Positions 1-9,270 are shown, counted from the stretch's first letter. The stretch is 64,000 bases of DNA from Variovorax paradoxus (GCF_018614955.1 NZ_JAGGNV010000026.1:124001-188000); one strand, 5' to 3'. Numbers and translations: made by a program. Notes: generated by a model from the sequence alone, not told the origin.

Positions 1-758
1 GCGTGGTAGTCCTTCTGATGACCTTGCGCGCCGCCAAGGTAGAACTCCTGCACGTCCGGATTGCTGCTCAAGGACTCGGCGCTACCGGTCATGACGACGC
101 GCCCATTCTCGATCAGGTAGGCGCGCTGCGCGATGCCGAGCGCCGCAACGGCGTTCTGCTCCACCAGCAGTACCGACAAGCCGGCGTCCGCGTTGATGCG
201 TCGCACGATATCGAAGATCTCGTCGACCAGCAGGGGCGCAAGACCAAGACTGGGCTCGTCGAGCATCAGGAGGCGTGGCTCGGTCATCATGGCGCGGCCG
301 ATGGCCAGCATCTGCTGCTCACCACCGGAGAGGTAGCCCGCGGGCGAACCCGCCCGCTGCGCCAGGCGCGGAAACCAGGCCATCACCTTGTCCATCAGTT
401 CGCGGACGTGGCCGCGGTCGCGGTGCATCGACGTTGCGGCGAGCAGGTTCTCGGCTGGCGTCAGGTGTTCGAAAATGCGTCGGCCTTCCAGCACGTGAAC
501 GATGCCGCGTCGCACGCGCTCGGGCGCGCTCAGACCCAGCAGATCGGCACCATCGAAGGTAATGGTGCCGCCGCTCACCTTGCCGCGCTCGGCGCTCAGG
601 ACACCGCTGATCGCCTTCAGCACGGTGCTCTTGCCCGCGCCGTTGGCGCCGAGCAGCGCGACCAGTCCACCTGCCTCGATGTCGATGGACACACCCTTGA
701 CCGCCAGCGACACGCTGTCGTACACCACCTCGACGTTGTTGATGGCGAGAAGAGTCAT
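1..758 (-). CDS. livF: Branched-chain-type ABC transporter ATPase (LivF-like), module A, partial
   Basis: This gene runs off the left edge, so its C-terminus is missing. It encodes one of the two cytoplasmic ATPases of a branched-chain-amino-acid-type (HAAT) importer. A Walker A motif GANGAGKST lies near residues 37-45, followed by the LSGGEQQ signature and a LMLDEPS Walker B, all in LivF style. Its ATG overlaps the stop of the upstream binding-protein gene by four bases (ATGA). It is the last gene of the six-gene unit livG-ligase-livH-livM-SBP-livF. The cargo is unknown; the ligase inside the operon argues for a carboxylic acid rather than an amino acid. Confidence 0.93.
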   Translation of the reverse strand, partial: MTLLAINNVEVVYDSVSLAVKGVSIDIEAGGLVALLGANGAGKSTVLKAISGVLSAERGKVSGGTITFDGADLLGLSAPERVRRGIVHVLEGRRIFEHLTPAENLLAATSMHRDRGHVRELMDKVMAWFPRLAQRAGSPAGYLSGGEQQMLAIGRAMMTEPRLLMLDEPSLGLAPLLVDEIFDIVRRINADAGLSVLLVEQNAVAALGIAQRAYLIENGRVVMTGSAESLSSNPDVQEFYLGGAQGHQKDYH

Positions 759-2020
759 GTTCCCGTCTTTTTGAACTCCGCCGACGACGCACGGATGAGT
801 TCCCATACCGCATCCTGGTCGCTCGCGAGCCAGTCGCTCTTGGGCACCCAGCGCGTGCCGTCCCACTGCGCGATGCGGCCCATGCCGCCACCCTGGTGGT
901 CGATCTTGCTCGTGGTCAGCGGCGGGATCAGGCCATCGGCCGTAAAGTTCTTGATGCTGCGAAGGCCCTCGTTGAGCGCTTCGGCCGTTACGGCCGTTCC
1001 CTTGGTGATCTCCAGCGCCCGTCGCACGCCCTCGACCATCACGGCGCCGGCCATCACGCCGATGTTGTAGTAGGCTGTACCAACCAGTTCCTTGGCGCCC
1101 GCGCCCTTGCCCTTGTGGACGACCTCGCGCAGGATGTCCTGGATCACCTTGGGCTCGCGGCCCGCCGCTGCGCCTTCGTACTTGAGTACACCCTTGGCCT
1201 GATCGGGCCCGACCACCTTCATGTCCGACTCCGACAGCCACACGACCGACGCGATACGGTCGGGCGCGATGCCGTTGCGAAGCGCCTCTTTCACCGAGAC
1301 GGTCTGGCCGACGCCACCGCCCCAGATCAACGTCCAGTCCGGCTTGGCGCGGCGCAATTGCGTCCACACGGCCGACTGCTCGTTGCCGGGCGGCGCATAG
1401 GAGTAGGGCAGCAGTTCGAAGCCGCGCCGCTTGGCCAGTGCCTGCAGCAGCGGCAGGGGCTCGCGGCCAAAGGGCGTGTCGATGTGGACGAACGCGATCT
1501 TCTTGCCTTTCAGGTCCTTGTCCTGGCGGGCCATGTACTCGATCAGGATCGCCGCCTGCGACCAGTAGCTGGCGGACAGCGGCAGCACGTAAGGAAACAC
1601 TGTGCCATCCCCCGCGTCGCTGCGGCCCGAGAAGGTGGTCACCAGGTTGATCTTGTCCTGCAGCGCGCGCGTGACCAATGCCCGACTGACCGGCGTGGAG
1701 AGCGGGTCGATCAACACCACGCCGTTGCGCTTGAAGCGTTCGTAGGCCTCGATGCCGCGTTGCGGCGCATTGCCCGTGTCGACGATGTCAGCAACGATCT
1801 TCCAGCCATTCACGCCGCCGCGTTCGTTGACGAGGGAGAAGTAGTCGCGTTGGCCCTGGCTGTATTCGGCCGTGACGAAGGTATAGACCACCGTGAAGTC
1901 CTGCGCCATGCCGAACTTGACGACTTTTTCCTGTGCATGGGCTTGCGGCGCAAAGGGGAGAGTGCCGATGAGTGCGGTCGCCGCGCCGGCCGCCACGAAC
2001 TGTCGTCTGTCTACCGTCAT
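755..2020 (-). CDS. ABC transporter substrate-binding protein (Leu/Ile/Val-binding family), module A
   Basis: This is a 421-residue periplasmic binding protein of the type I (Peripla_BP_6) family that would deliver substrate to LivHM. The N-terminus MTVDRRQFVAAG carries a twin-arginine-like RRQF motif followed by a hydrophobic stretch and an AHA-Q cleavage-like site, so Tat export is plausible. The start was chosen at this ATG because it opens the signal peptide and an AGGAG sequence lies just upstream; the open frame continues far further 5' without a matching product. It sits 98 bp after livM and overlaps livF by four bases. The ligand cannot be read from the sequence. Confidence 0.92.
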   Translation of the reverse strand: MTVDRRQFVAAGAATALIGTLPFAPQAHAQEKVVKFGMAQDFTVVYTFVTAEYSQGQRDYFSLVNERGGVNGWKIVADIVDTGNAPQRGIEAYERFKRNGVVLIDPLSTPVSRALVTRALQDKINLVTTFSGRSDAGDGTVFPYVLPLSASYWSQAAILIEYMARQDKDLKGKKIAFVHIDTPFGREPLPLLQALAKRRGFELLPYSYAPPGNEQSAVWTQLRRAKPDWTLIWGGGVGQTVSVKEALRNGIAPDRIASVVWLSESDMKVVGPDQAKGVLKYEGAAAGREPKVIQDILREVVHKGKGAGAKELVGTAYYNIGVMAGAVMVEGVRRALEITKGTAVTAEALNEGLRSIKNFTADGLIPPLTTSKIDHQGGGMGRIAQWDGTRWVPKSDWLASDQDAVWELIRASSAEFKKTGT

Positions 2021-2118
2021 GATGTCAATCTCCTGCTGCTGTGGTTCGCCCGTTCCGGATGGCCACCGTCCAGGCGGGCGCCCTGGCGACGGCTGGTGAT
2101 GAAACGCCTGTGCGAAAC

Positions 2119-3195
2119 TCAATGGCGCCGCGTGTGGCGGAAGGGCCAGACCAGCAGACTCTTGCGCACGTTGTCGTAAATCTTGGCCAGGCCGAGCGGC
2201 TCGAACAGCAGGAAGCCGACGATCATTGCGCCGTAGAGGATTAGCGGTGCATGGGTCAGCAGGTCGCTGCCGATTGCGCCGCCATAGTGGTGCGAGAACG
2301 TGCCCAGCAAATGGTGGATCAGCGGCGGCGCCAGCAGGATCAGCGCCGCGCCGAAGTAGCAGCCCAGCACGCTGCCCAGTCCGCCGACGATGACGGTGGC
2401 CAGCAACTGGATCGAGAGTTCGATGTGGAACTGCTCCGGCGAGACGGCCTTGTAGTAGCAGAAGGCATAGAGAGCACCGACCATCCCGCCGATGAACGAG
2501 CTGACCCAGAAGGCCAGCAGCTTGTATCGGAAGGCGCTCACGCCGAGGATCTCGGCGGCGTAGTCCTTCTCGCGAATGGCCGCCAGCGCGCGGCCGAAGC
2601 TGGTGCGCTTGATGTTGAGCATCCAGATCGTCAGCACCGCACAGACACCCAGCGCGACGAAGTACAGACCCGCATCCGACGTGACCGGCATACCCAGCAG
2701 CTTCAGCACAGGCACCTGCAGCGAAGCTTGCGAGCCTCCGCTGATCGCTGGCACGTGCACGATGACAAAGTCGGTCAGGTACTGCAGCGCCAGGGTGGAA
2801 ACCGCGAGGTACAGTCCCTTCACGCGCAGTGCGGCGGCGCCGAACACCGAGCCGATCAATGCCGCCAGCGTTCCGCCCAACAGCAGCGCCAGCTCGAACG
2901 GTAGTCCGCCGCGGGTCATGTGCACGGTGCCGTAGGCGCCGATAGCCATCACGGCGCCGTAGCCCAGGTGCACCTGACCCGCACCCCCCATCAGCAGGTT
3001 CAGGCCCAGTGCCGCGCTGGTCCACAGCAGCAGGGGCATCAGGTAGGAGTTGAGGTAGAGCGAGCTCAGCAGCCAGGGCGCCGCGATGAACAGCGCCGCG
3101 ATGATGGCGAGCAATGTCCGGTCGGCCCGCAGCGGCCAGAGCCTGCGGGTTTGAAGGTAATTGACGTGGCGAATGCCGGCGGCGCGGTAGAACAT
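2119..3195 (-). CDS. livM: ABC transporter permease (LivM-like), module A
   Basis: This 358-residue polytopic membrane protein has the hydrophobic segments and GLNLLMGGAGQVHLGYG-type motif of LivM permeases, which pair with LivH to form the membrane channel of HAAT importers. The gene lies four bases after livH, so the two are probably translated together. A short charged N-terminus of about 25 residues precedes the first membrane segment. It belongs to the module that also encodes an acyl-CoA ligase, which points to uptake of an organic acid. Family is clear; substrate is inferred from context only. Confidence 0.92.
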   Translation of the reverse strand: MFYRAAGIRHVNYLQTRRLWPLRADRTLLAIIAALFIAAPWLLSSLYLNSYLMPLLLWTSAALGLNLLMGGAGQVHLGYGAVMAIGAYGTVHMTRGGLPFELALLLGGTLAALIGSVFGAAALRVKGLYLAVSTLALQYLTDFVIVHVPAISGGSQASLQVPVLKLLGMPVTSDAGLYFVALGVCAVLTIWMLNIKRTSFGRALAAIREKDYAAEILGVSAFRYKLLAFWVSSFIGGMVGALYAFCYYKAVSPEQFHIELSIQLLATVIVGGLGSVLGCYFGAALILLAPPLIHHLLGTFSHHYGGAIGSDLLTHAPLILYGAMIVGFLLFEPLGLAKIYDNVRKSLLVWPFRHTRRH

Positions 3196-3199
3196 GTGA

Positions 3200-4087
3200 T
3201 CAGACTCGTTCGATGTGTTCGCTGCCGAACAACCCGTGCGGGCGAACGAGCACTGTCAACAGGATGAAGACCGAAGCCACGATGTCGCGCGTGCCTCCGC
3301 CCACGAGCGGGTCCAGCACGCCGGCCGCGATGCTTTCCGCAACGCCGATGACGAGGCCCGCAACCAGCACGCCGCGCACGCTGTCGAGCCCGCCGAGGAT
3401 CGCAATGGCGAGCGCTTTGAGCAGAAGCAGCGACAGGGTCCAGTCCACGCCCTGCACCGAGCCCCAGAGGATGCCCGCAGCACCTGCCGAGACGCCCGCC
3501 AAGCCCCACGCGACGGCGATCACGTGTTCGACCCGGATGCCGACTGTCCAAGCTGCGATCTTGTCGTCCGACACGGCGCGCATGCGCACACCCAAGGGTG
3601 AATTGAAGAACGCCATGGCGCCGAAGATCAGCACCAGCGCAATCACGCCGCCGGTCAGATAGGCACGATTGACCAGGATGTCGCCCAGCAGCACGGGCGC
3701 CTGCGAAATGTCGAGGTCCAGCCGTTTCACCGTCGAGCCCAGCAGGCCCGGCACCAGGCCGCGCAGAAAGATCTCCAGACCGAGCGTGAGCATGATGACC
3801 ATCACGACGGGCTGCCCGATCATGCGGCGCAACAGGAAGCGTTCGACTAGCACGCCTGCGAAGAACAGCACCACGAGCGACAGCAGCGCTGCTGCCCACA
3901 TCGGCACGCCGAGCGCCGTCGTGATCAGCAGGCAGGCATAGCCACCAGTCATTGCGAAGGCGCCCTGCGCCAGGTTGGCGTAGCCGGAAGCCTTGTAGAC
4001 CAGAACGATGCCCAGCGCCACCAGCGCATACATCAGGCCCACCAGTGCGCCGTTGATCGCGAGTTCCGCGTACAGCAGGATGTCCAT
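3200..4087 (-). CDS. livH: ABC transporter permease (LivH-like), module A
   Basis: This 295-residue membrane permease has the LivH hallmarks: an N-terminal INGALVGLMYALVALG segment and a glycine-rich GLDSVRG loop near the C-terminus that contacts the ATPase. It forms the heterodimeric channel with LivM. Its start codon shares one base with the stop of the upstream ligase gene (TGATG), a coupling seen again at the equivalent junction of module B. The length is normal for the family. Cargo is unknown. Confidence 0.92.
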   Translation of the reverse strand: MDILLYAELAINGALVGLMYALVALGIVLVYKASGYANLAQGAFAMTGGYACLLITTALGVPMWAAALLSLVVLFFAGVLVERFLLRRMIGQPVVMVIMLTLGLEIFLRGLVPGLLGSTVKRLDLDISQAPVLLGDILVNRAYLTGGVIALVLIFGAMAFFNSPLGVRMRAVSDDKIAAWTVGIRVEHVIAVAWGLAGVSAGAAGILWGSVQGVDWTLSLLLLKALAIAILGGLDSVRGVLVAGLVIGVAESIAAGVLDPLVGGGTRDIVASVFILLTVLVRPHGLFGSEHIERV

Positions 4088-6057
4088 CAGTCGATCCTCG
4101 TCAGTTGCAGTGTGCGGCGCATGCTGCCGGTCTGGCCGTTCTCGTAGGTGATGGCGGTGTTGAAATCCACCGACTCCGCAGAGGCGTACAGCGCCTCGAT
4201 CACCACCGCGTAGCGTTCCTCGACGGTCGCGCGGCGCAGCTTGCGGGTGCGCGTGATCTCGCCGTCATCGGCATCGAAGTCCTTGGGCAAGTTGACGAAA
4301 CGGCGCAGCGCCAACTCGGGTTTGAGCACCCGATTGACGCGCTCGAACACCCCCGCGATCAGCGCTACGACATCCGGGTGCTGAGACAGGTCGGCATAGG
4401 AGGTGTAGGGCAGGGCACGTTCCTCGGCCCAGTGGCCGACCGCCTCGAAGTCGATGCACACGAGCGCGCCGAGCCGTTCACGGCCTGCGCCGACCACCGC
4501 CGCGTTGCGGATGTATGGGCTGAACTTGAGCCGGTTCTCGATGTAGTTCGGCACGAAGCGTTCGCCGGCGGCGGTGTGCATGACCTCGCTGACGCGGCCC
4601 AGCACGACCAGTTGGCCATCGGGTTCCAGGTAGCCCGCATCGCCCGTCGCAAGCCAGCCGTCCTGCAGCGCTTCGGCCGTCGCTTCCGGATTTTCGTAAT
4701 AGCCGCCGAAAACCGAGGCCGAGCGAACGAAGATCTCACCGCGATCGTCGATGCGAATTTCGACGTTGGGCATCGGCCGGCCGACGGTGTGCAGCTTGAG
4801 GTCGCCGTCGTCTTGCGCGGCCGTGAGTGCGGCGGTTTCGGTCTGGCCGTAGAACTGCCGCAGGTTGATGCCCAGCGCGCGAAAGGTCAGAAAGGTGTCC
4901 TCCCCGAGCGCTTCACCGCCTGTGTAGGCGCGCCTGGCGCGCGACAGCCCCAGGATGTCGCGGATCGGGGCGAACACCAGCCATTCGCCCAACTGGCGCG
5001 TGAGGCGCTCACCGACCTTCGGAGCGTGCCCGTCCAGCCGGCGCCTTTCGACCTCGATGGCTCGCCCCATGAACCATTCGTAGAGAAAGCGCTTGAGGCG
5101 CGTCGATTCGGCCATGCCGACCTGTAGGCGCGTGAGCATGTGGTCCCAGGCACGCGGCGCCGCCAGGTACATCGTAGGTGCGACCTCGCGCAGGTCGTGC
5201 AGCACGGTTTCCTGGCGCTCGGGAATGTGGATGGTGAAAGCCAGCACCAGCCCGCCGCCGAGCGTGAAGACAAAGTCGCCGACCCACGCCATCGGCAGAT
5301 AGGCGTAGTGGTCTTCGTGCGGTTGGAAGTAGCCCGCTGCCGCGGCGTTGCGCACGCCACCGATGATGTTAGCCTGGGTCAGTGGGATGCCCTTGGGCTG
5401 GCCCGTGGTGCCCGAGGAATGCAGCAGCACGGCGATGTCCTGCGCCCTGGCCTCGGCCATCAGTGTGTCGATGAGCCCGGGTGCTTCCGCGAGCCGCGCG
5501 CGGCCGCTTTCGAGCAACGTCGCCAGCGACGTCAGCCCCGGCTCGTCGCAGGTGCGCAGGCCACGTGGGTCGTGGTAGATGATGGCGCGTGGCTGCCCGC
5601 CGCTTTGCTTTCGCAGTTCCAGCAGCTTGTCGACCTGCTCCTGGTCTTCGACGATGGCCACCTCGGGGCGCCCCAGCTTGCTGTAGTGCACCAGTTCCGC
5701 GGGAGGCACGTCGGGGTAGATCGGCGCCGGAAAGGCGCGCAGGGCCATGGTGGCGAGCATGGCCTGGTACAGGCGCAGGCGGTTGTCGCCGATCACCATC
5801 ACCGCGTGGCCCGGTCGCACGCCGGCCTGTTGCAGTCCGGCTGCCAGGGCGATGACGTCGCTGAGGACGGCTGTCCAGTCGTGCTCGACCCAGATGCCCC
5901 GGTCACGCTCGCGCACCGCAATGCGCGCGGGGTGCGCGAGCACGTTGCGGGCGATGGCCGCGATCAGTGTCGAAGGATCGCCCGTCTGGCCGCCTTGCCA
6001 GCGGTCACAGGCGGCGGCGACGCGCGCTCGCAGGTCCGCGGTGATGCTCGGGCTCAT
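4087..6057 (-). CDS. AMP-dependent acyl-CoA ligase embedded in ABC operon, module A
   Basis: This 656-residue adenylate-forming enzyme would activate a carboxylic acid to its CoA thioester using ATP. The A3 loop reads HSSGTTGQPKG, a YGQTE motif and ATGD follow, and the C-terminal TRTRKLRR segment matches large fatty-acyl ligases of the FadD15 type. The start at MSPSITADL overlaps the livG stop by four bases; longer in-frame openings run inside livG. The ligase sits between livG and livH, so import and CoA-trapping are probably co-expressed. Its paralogue in module B occupies the same slot. The substrate is unknown. Confidence 0.9.
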   Translation of the reverse strand: MSPSITADLRARVAAACDRWQGGQTGDPSTLIAAIARNVLAHPARIAVRERDRGIWVEHDWTAVLSDVIALAAGLQQAGVRPGHAVMVIGDNRLRLYQAMLATMALRAFPAPIYPDVPPAELVHYSKLGRPEVAIVEDQEQVDKLLELRKQSGGQPRAIIYHDPRGLRTCDEPGLTSLATLLESGRARLAEAPGLIDTLMAEARAQDIAVLLHSSGTTGQPKGIPLTQANIIGGVRNAAAAGYFQPHEDHYAYLPMAWVGDFVFTLGGGLVLAFTIHIPERQETVLHDLREVAPTMYLAAPRAWDHMLTRLQVGMAESTRLKRFLYEWFMGRAIEVERRRLDGHAPKVGERLTRQLGEWLVFAPIRDILGLSRARRAYTGGEALGEDTFLTFRALGINLRQFYGQTETAALTAAQDDGDLKLHTVGRPMPNVEIRIDDRGEIFVRSASVFGGYYENPEATAEALQDGWLATGDAGYLEPDGQLVVLGRVSEVMHTAAGERFVPNYIENRLKFSPYIRNAAVVGAGRERLGALVCIDFEAVGHWAEERALPYTSYADLSQHPDVVALIAGVFERVNRVLKPELALRRFVNLPKDFDADDGEITRTRKLRRATVEERYAVVIEALYASAESVDFNTAITYENGQTGSMRRTLQLTRID

Positions 6058-6866
6058 GCAATCGCTCCCGCGCGCTGCGCTGCACGATGACCCAGATACG
6101 CCTCGACCACGGCCGGTGACGAGATCGCCTCGCGCGCCGGCCCCTGCGCGATGGACTCCCCATAGCTCAGCACCAGCACCTGGTCGCACAGCGAGGTGAC
6201 CACGTCCATGTGGTGCTCGATCATCAGGATCGAAACGCCGCGCTCATCGCGCGCATCGAGGATGTAGCGCGCGAGGTATTCCTTTTCTTCCTGGTTCATG
6301 CCGGCCATCGGCTCGTCGAGGATCAGGAACTTCGGTTCCGAGGCGAGCGCGCGTGCCAGCTCCACGCTCTTTTGCAGTCCCGGGGGGATCGATTCGATCG
6401 GTTCGTCCCGAATGTCCTGCAACTGCATGAAGTCGATGATTTCCTCGACCACGCGCCGATGTGCAGTTTCCTCGCGCGCGGCCCAGACCCAATAGCACAG
6501 CGAGGCCAGCGCGCTGGGGCGCATGTGCACGTGCCGCCCCAGCAGGATGTTGTCCAGAACCGTCATGCCTTTGAATAGCGCGAGGTTCTGGAAGGTGCGG
6601 GCCACCGATTGCTGCGCGATGCGGTAGGGCTTCGTTCCGGTGATGTCCTGCCCGAACAGGCGCACGCGGCCCGCCTGCGGCGGATAGAAGCCCGTGATGA
6701 CGTTGACCATCGTCGTCTTGCCGCTGCCGTTGGGGCCAACGAGTCCGAAGATCTCGCCCTGGCGCACTGCGAAGCTCACGCCCTTGAGCGCCTTCAGGCC
6801 GCCGAACGACCGCTCGATGCCCTCGCATTCAAGGACCACAGGGTTCCCAGATTCCGATGCGCGCAC
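6054..6866 (-). CDS. livG: ABC transporter ATPase (LivG-like), module A
   Basis: This 270-residue ATPase is the first gene of module A. Walker A is GPNGSGKTT and Walker B is LILDEPMAGMN. The ABC signature is the degenerate IPPGLQKSVELARAL, which differs from the LSGGQ of LivF and is similar in module B. It ends in a LivG-type tail and overlaps the ligase start by four bases. The 230-bp upstream region holds a 17-bp inverted repeat that also occurs in the carboxylase/dehydrogenase promoter, so this operon is probably co-regulated with those genes. Confidence 0.92.
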   Translation of the reverse strand: MRASESGNPVVLECEGIERSFGGLKALKGVSFAVRQGEIFGLVGPNGSGKTTMVNVITGFYPPQAGRVRLFGQDITGTKPYRIAQQSVARTFQNLALFKGMTVLDNILLGRHVHMRPSALASLCYWVWAAREETAHRRVVEEIIDFMQLQDIRDEPIESIPPGLQKSVELARALASEPKFLILDEPMAGMNQEEKEYLARYILDARDERGVSILMIEHHMDVVTSLCDQVLVLSYGESIAQGPAREAISSPAVVEAYLGHRAAQRAGAIA

Positions 6867-6904
6867 GTTGTCTCCGTTGCATGGCAGCCATATCGGGCTG
6901 CGAG

Positions 6905-6921
6905 ATTGAGTTGGGCTCTTT
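6905..6921. promoter_or_regulatory. Candidate operator ATTGAGT-N4-CTCTTT upstream of livG module A
   Basis: The sequence ATTGAGTTGGGCTCTTT lies 39 bases 5' of the livG start. It differs at one fixed position from the ATTGAGT-N4-CTCATT repeats at 13709-13725 and 13778-13794. Three copies in two promoters of related function suggest the binding site of a shared regulator, possibly the nearby TetR protein. Binding is inferred. Confidence 0.5.
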
Positions 6922-6971
6922 TTCTGGCATTCGCGCTTTCTGAAGCGCCTTGACGGTGCTTTCAGTTTCTG

Positions 6972-6990
6972 TTTTGAGTCTAGATCAAAA
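6972..6990. promoter_or_regulatory. Inverted repeat TTTTGA-N7-TCAAAA upstream of livG module A
   Basis: A perfect 6-bp-arm inverted repeat with a 7-base centre lies in the AT-richer part of the livG upstream region, about 105 bases before the gene. It could be a second regulator site or part of the promoter. No other copy was noticed in the window. Confidence 0.3.
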
Positions 6991-7045
6991 ACTATGATGA
7001 TCTCTTGAGGGCAAACACTAGGTTTTCCTTGGACGCCAAAAGAAA

Positions 7046-7075
7046 ATGGCCGCCAGCATTACCGCTGGCGGCCAT
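7046..7075 (-). terminator. Rho-independent terminator after the TetR gene
   Basis: A perfect 12-bp stem (ATGGCCGCCAGC and its complement) closes a 6-base loop. On the minus strand it is followed by TTTCTTTT. It lies 21 bases beyond the stop of the TetR gene and separates that transcript from livG module A. Confidence 0.85.
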
Positions 7076-7096
7076 TGAGCGCGGGTCAGAAATGCC

Positions 7097-7852
7097 TCAG
7101 CGGTGCTTGCGCGGCGCCGCTTTGCCGCCAGCAACGATGGCTTCGAGGCGCGCGAGCCGCGACTCCACATCGCCGGCGCGCGAGGCCTGCGCCGGCTGTA
7201 GCCCGCGCAGCATGAGATCGGTGTAGCGGTCGGCCACGAGGTCCACGTTGGCGCGCTGCGTGCCAAAAAGCACTGGCCACATCAGATGCTCCAGTCCGCC
7301 GTAGAGCATGGAGCGCACGGACTCGATGTCGACCGATGCGTCGATCTCTCCTTCGCGCGCGGCATCCTCGAGCGCCAACCGCACGAAGTGCGTGTAGCGC
7401 ACCTGCAACTCGTGCAGGCCGGAACTGGTGTACTCGGGGCCGGTTCGAACTTCGTGCAGCACCAGTTTGGCAAGGCCTGGGGTCTCGACGTAGACGCGCA
7501 CATGTCGCCAGACGATGAAGCGAAGCCGTGCGCGCAAGCCTTGCAGACGGGCATAGCCATCGCTCACGTCCTGGATCAGAGGCTCGTACATCTCGCGCAG
7601 CACGGCGTGCAACAGGTCCCGCTTGGTCGGGAAGTAACTGAACACGAGACCTTCGACGATGCCGACGCGGCTTGCGATCTCGCTGACGGCCGTGCCCTGA
7701 AAGCCCCGCTCGAGAAACACCTCGCGCGCGGCGACCAGGATCTCTGTGGCACGCCGCTGGCGGCGTTCGGACAGCGGCGCCGACGCGCTTTCTTCAATGC
7801 TCTTTGAGGTATTGGCGCTCTTGTGCGGAGCTCGCTGGGTGTTGGTGTTCAT
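7097..7852 (-). CDS. TetR/AcrR family transcriptional regulator
   Basis: This 251-residue protein has a TetR helix-turn-helix near residues 32-80: the region around ILVAAREVFLERGFQGTAV leads into EIASRVGIVEGLVFSYFPTKRDLL. The first roughly 30 residues are a Ser/Thr-rich extension. The C-terminal domain shows no recognised ligand motif. It lies between livG module A and the CitE/carboxylase operon and is the only regulator gene in the first 36 kb, so it is the best candidate to bind the 17-bp repeats found in both promoters, probably in response to an acyl-CoA intermediate as in other TetR regulators of acyl-CoA catabolism. That link is inference. Confidence 0.9.
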   Translation of the reverse strand: MNTNTQRAPHKSANTSKSIEESASAPLSERRQRRATEILVAAREVFLERGFQGTAVSEIASRVGIVEGLVFSYFPTKRDLLHAVLREMYEPLIQDVSDGYARLQGLRARLRFIVWRHVRVYVETPGLAKLVLHEVRTGPEYTSSGLHELQVRYTHFVRLALEDAAREGEIDASVDIESVRSMLYGGLEHLMWPVLFGTQRANVDLVADRYTDLMLRGLQPAQASRAGDVESRLARLEAIVAGGKAAPRKHR

Positions 7853-7913
7853 GGGGACGGGATGGCGCCGGTTGTCTTCGTGTCAAGCTTACTATGCGCC
7901 GCAATCCGCAGCT

Positions 7914-8795
7914 TCAGCTCGCCGACATTTCGAGCGTCTGAAGCGCCTGGGTGAGATGCGGCTTGTCGACCATGTGGCCATCGATGCTGAGCGTGCCCGC
8001 TTCGGGTTGCGCGGCGAAGGCGTCCGCGATACGCCGAGCGTGCGCCAGCTCGGTCTCGCTAGGCGAGTAGGCCATGTTGATCGTCGCCACCTGGTCGGGA
8101 TGAATCGCGATGCGCCCGCGGAAGCCCCGCCGGCGCGAGGAGCGGCAGGCGGCCTCAAGGCCGGCGATGTCGCGGAAGTCGATGTGCAGCGTATCGATCG
8201 CAGGCACGCCGGCCGCCGCAGCTGCGCACAGGCAGAGCGAATTGGCCCAGGTGTACAGCGGCGAATACTCTCCATTTGCCTCGCAGTTGGAGACCGCACC
8301 GACGGCCGCCGAGAGGTCCTCGACGCCCCAGGTGACCCCTGCCAGGCGCGGTTGCGGCGCATTGAAAGTCTGCATGGCGAGCACCGCCTGCGGCGTTTCG
8401 GTGGCGACCGGCATGATGCGCATGGCGCCCGGCGTGATGCCGGCGCGCACCTCGAGCGCATCGAGGCAATGACCGAGGTGCACGATATCCGCGGCAGAAC
8501 GGATCTTCGGCAGCATGACGCCGGCCAGCCCAGGCGCGACGACCGCCGCCAGGTCATCCATCGCCATAGCCGTGTCCAGCGGATTGATGCGCACGAAGAG
8601 CCGTGAGGTGAGTGCGCTTGCCTGGTCGCGAATGAAGTTGGCTGCCATGACGCGCGCGCCGGCCTTGCGCGATTCGGCCACCGAGTCCTCGAGATCGAGG
8701 ATCAGCACGTCGGCCATGCTCTGCAGGGACTTCTCCAGCTTGCGTTCGCTGTCGGCCGGAACGAACAACATTGAGCGCAGCTTGAGGCTGCTCAT
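7914..8795 (-). CDS. CitE/HpcH-type CoA ester lyase
   Basis: This 293-residue TIM-barrel protein belongs to the citrate lyase beta/malyl-CoA lyase family. It has the N-terminal RSMLFVPAD, the DLEDSV metal/acid motif near residue 35, and a WGVEDLSAAVGA motif in the middle. Family members cleave or form C-C bonds in 3-hydroxyacyl-CoA or acyl-CoA esters with Mg2+. It is the last gene of the carboxylase operon and overlaps the MaoC gene by four bases. No HMG-CoA lyase is present, so this enzyme may perform the cleavage step after carboxylation and hydration. That role is inferred. Confidence 0.85.
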   Translation of the reverse strand: MSSLKLRSMLFVPADSERKLEKSLQSMADVLILDLEDSVAESRKAGARVMAANFIRDQASALTSRLFVRINPLDTAMAMDDLAAVVAPGLAGVMLPKIRSAADIVHLGHCLDALEVRAGITPGAMRIMPVATETPQAVLAMQTFNAPQPRLAGVTWGVEDLSAAVGAVSNCEANGEYSPLYTWANSLCLCAAAAAGVPAIDTLHIDFRDIAGLEAACRSSRRRGFRGRIAIHPDQVATINMAYSPSETELAHARRIADAFAAQPEAGTLSIDGHMVDKPHLTQALQTLEMSAS

Positions 8796-9244
8796 GCGGG
8801 CTTCCTCAGCATCAGCGCTTGGCGCGTACAGGTGCAGACTTCCTCGTCGCGCTGATTGAAGCCCTGGTGCAGGAAGGTCACGATGCCCGCGTTCGGGCGT
8901 GACTTGCTCTCGCGCAACTCCTTGACCGTGGTGCGCGAATGAATGGTGTCGCCTGGAAACACCGGGAAGGGAAAGCGGGTGTCGGTCATGCCCAGGTTCG
9001 CCACCGTCGTGCCCAGTGTGGTTTCCTGCACCGACAGGCCGATCACCAATCCGAGCGTGAAGATGCTGTTGACCAGCGGGCGGCCGAACTCCGTACCCTT
9101 GCAGTATTCGGCGTCGATGTGGATCGCCGCCGGATTGCAAGTGGCATTGCTGAACCACATGTTGTCGGCTTCGGTGATGGTGCGGCGTATCTCGTGCTCG
9201 AACGCCTGTCCGGGACTGAACTCTTCGAACCAGTGGCCTGCCAT
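8792..9244 (-). CDS. MaoC-family hot-dog dehydratase
   Basis: This 150-residue single hot-dog protein resembles (R)-specific enoyl-CoA hydratases and mesaconyl-CoA-hydratase-like MaoC proteins. The start MAGHWFEEFSPGQ is typical of the family, and the segment NPAAIHIDAEY occupies the position of the catalytic N/D-x-x-x-x-H motif. MaoC proteins of this class often sit next to CitE-like lyases, as here, where the two genes overlap by four bases. It probably hydrates or dehydrates a CoA ester made by the neighbouring carboxylase. The exact substrate is unknown. Confidence 0.85.
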   Translation of the reverse strand: MAGHWFEEFSPGQAFEHEIRRTITEADNMWFSNATCNPAAIHIDAEYCKGTEFGRPLVNSIFTLGLVIGLSVQETTLGTTVANLGMTDTRFPFPVFPGDTIHSRTTVKELRESKSRPNAGIVTFLHQGFNQRDEEVCTCTRQALMLRKPA

Positions 9245-9270
9245 GGCTTCTCTCCTTGAAATTGCGGAAT

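Noticed and set aside
896..2179. Long plus-strand open frame over the binding-protein gene of module A
   Set aside because: It is antisense to a clear periplasmic binding protein, has the Arg/His/Gln-rich composition of GC-rich shadow frames and shows no domain.
4105..5127. 340-codon plus-strand frame over the module A ligase
   Set aside because: It is antisense to conserved C-terminal ligase motifs and is rich in residues typical of shadow translation.
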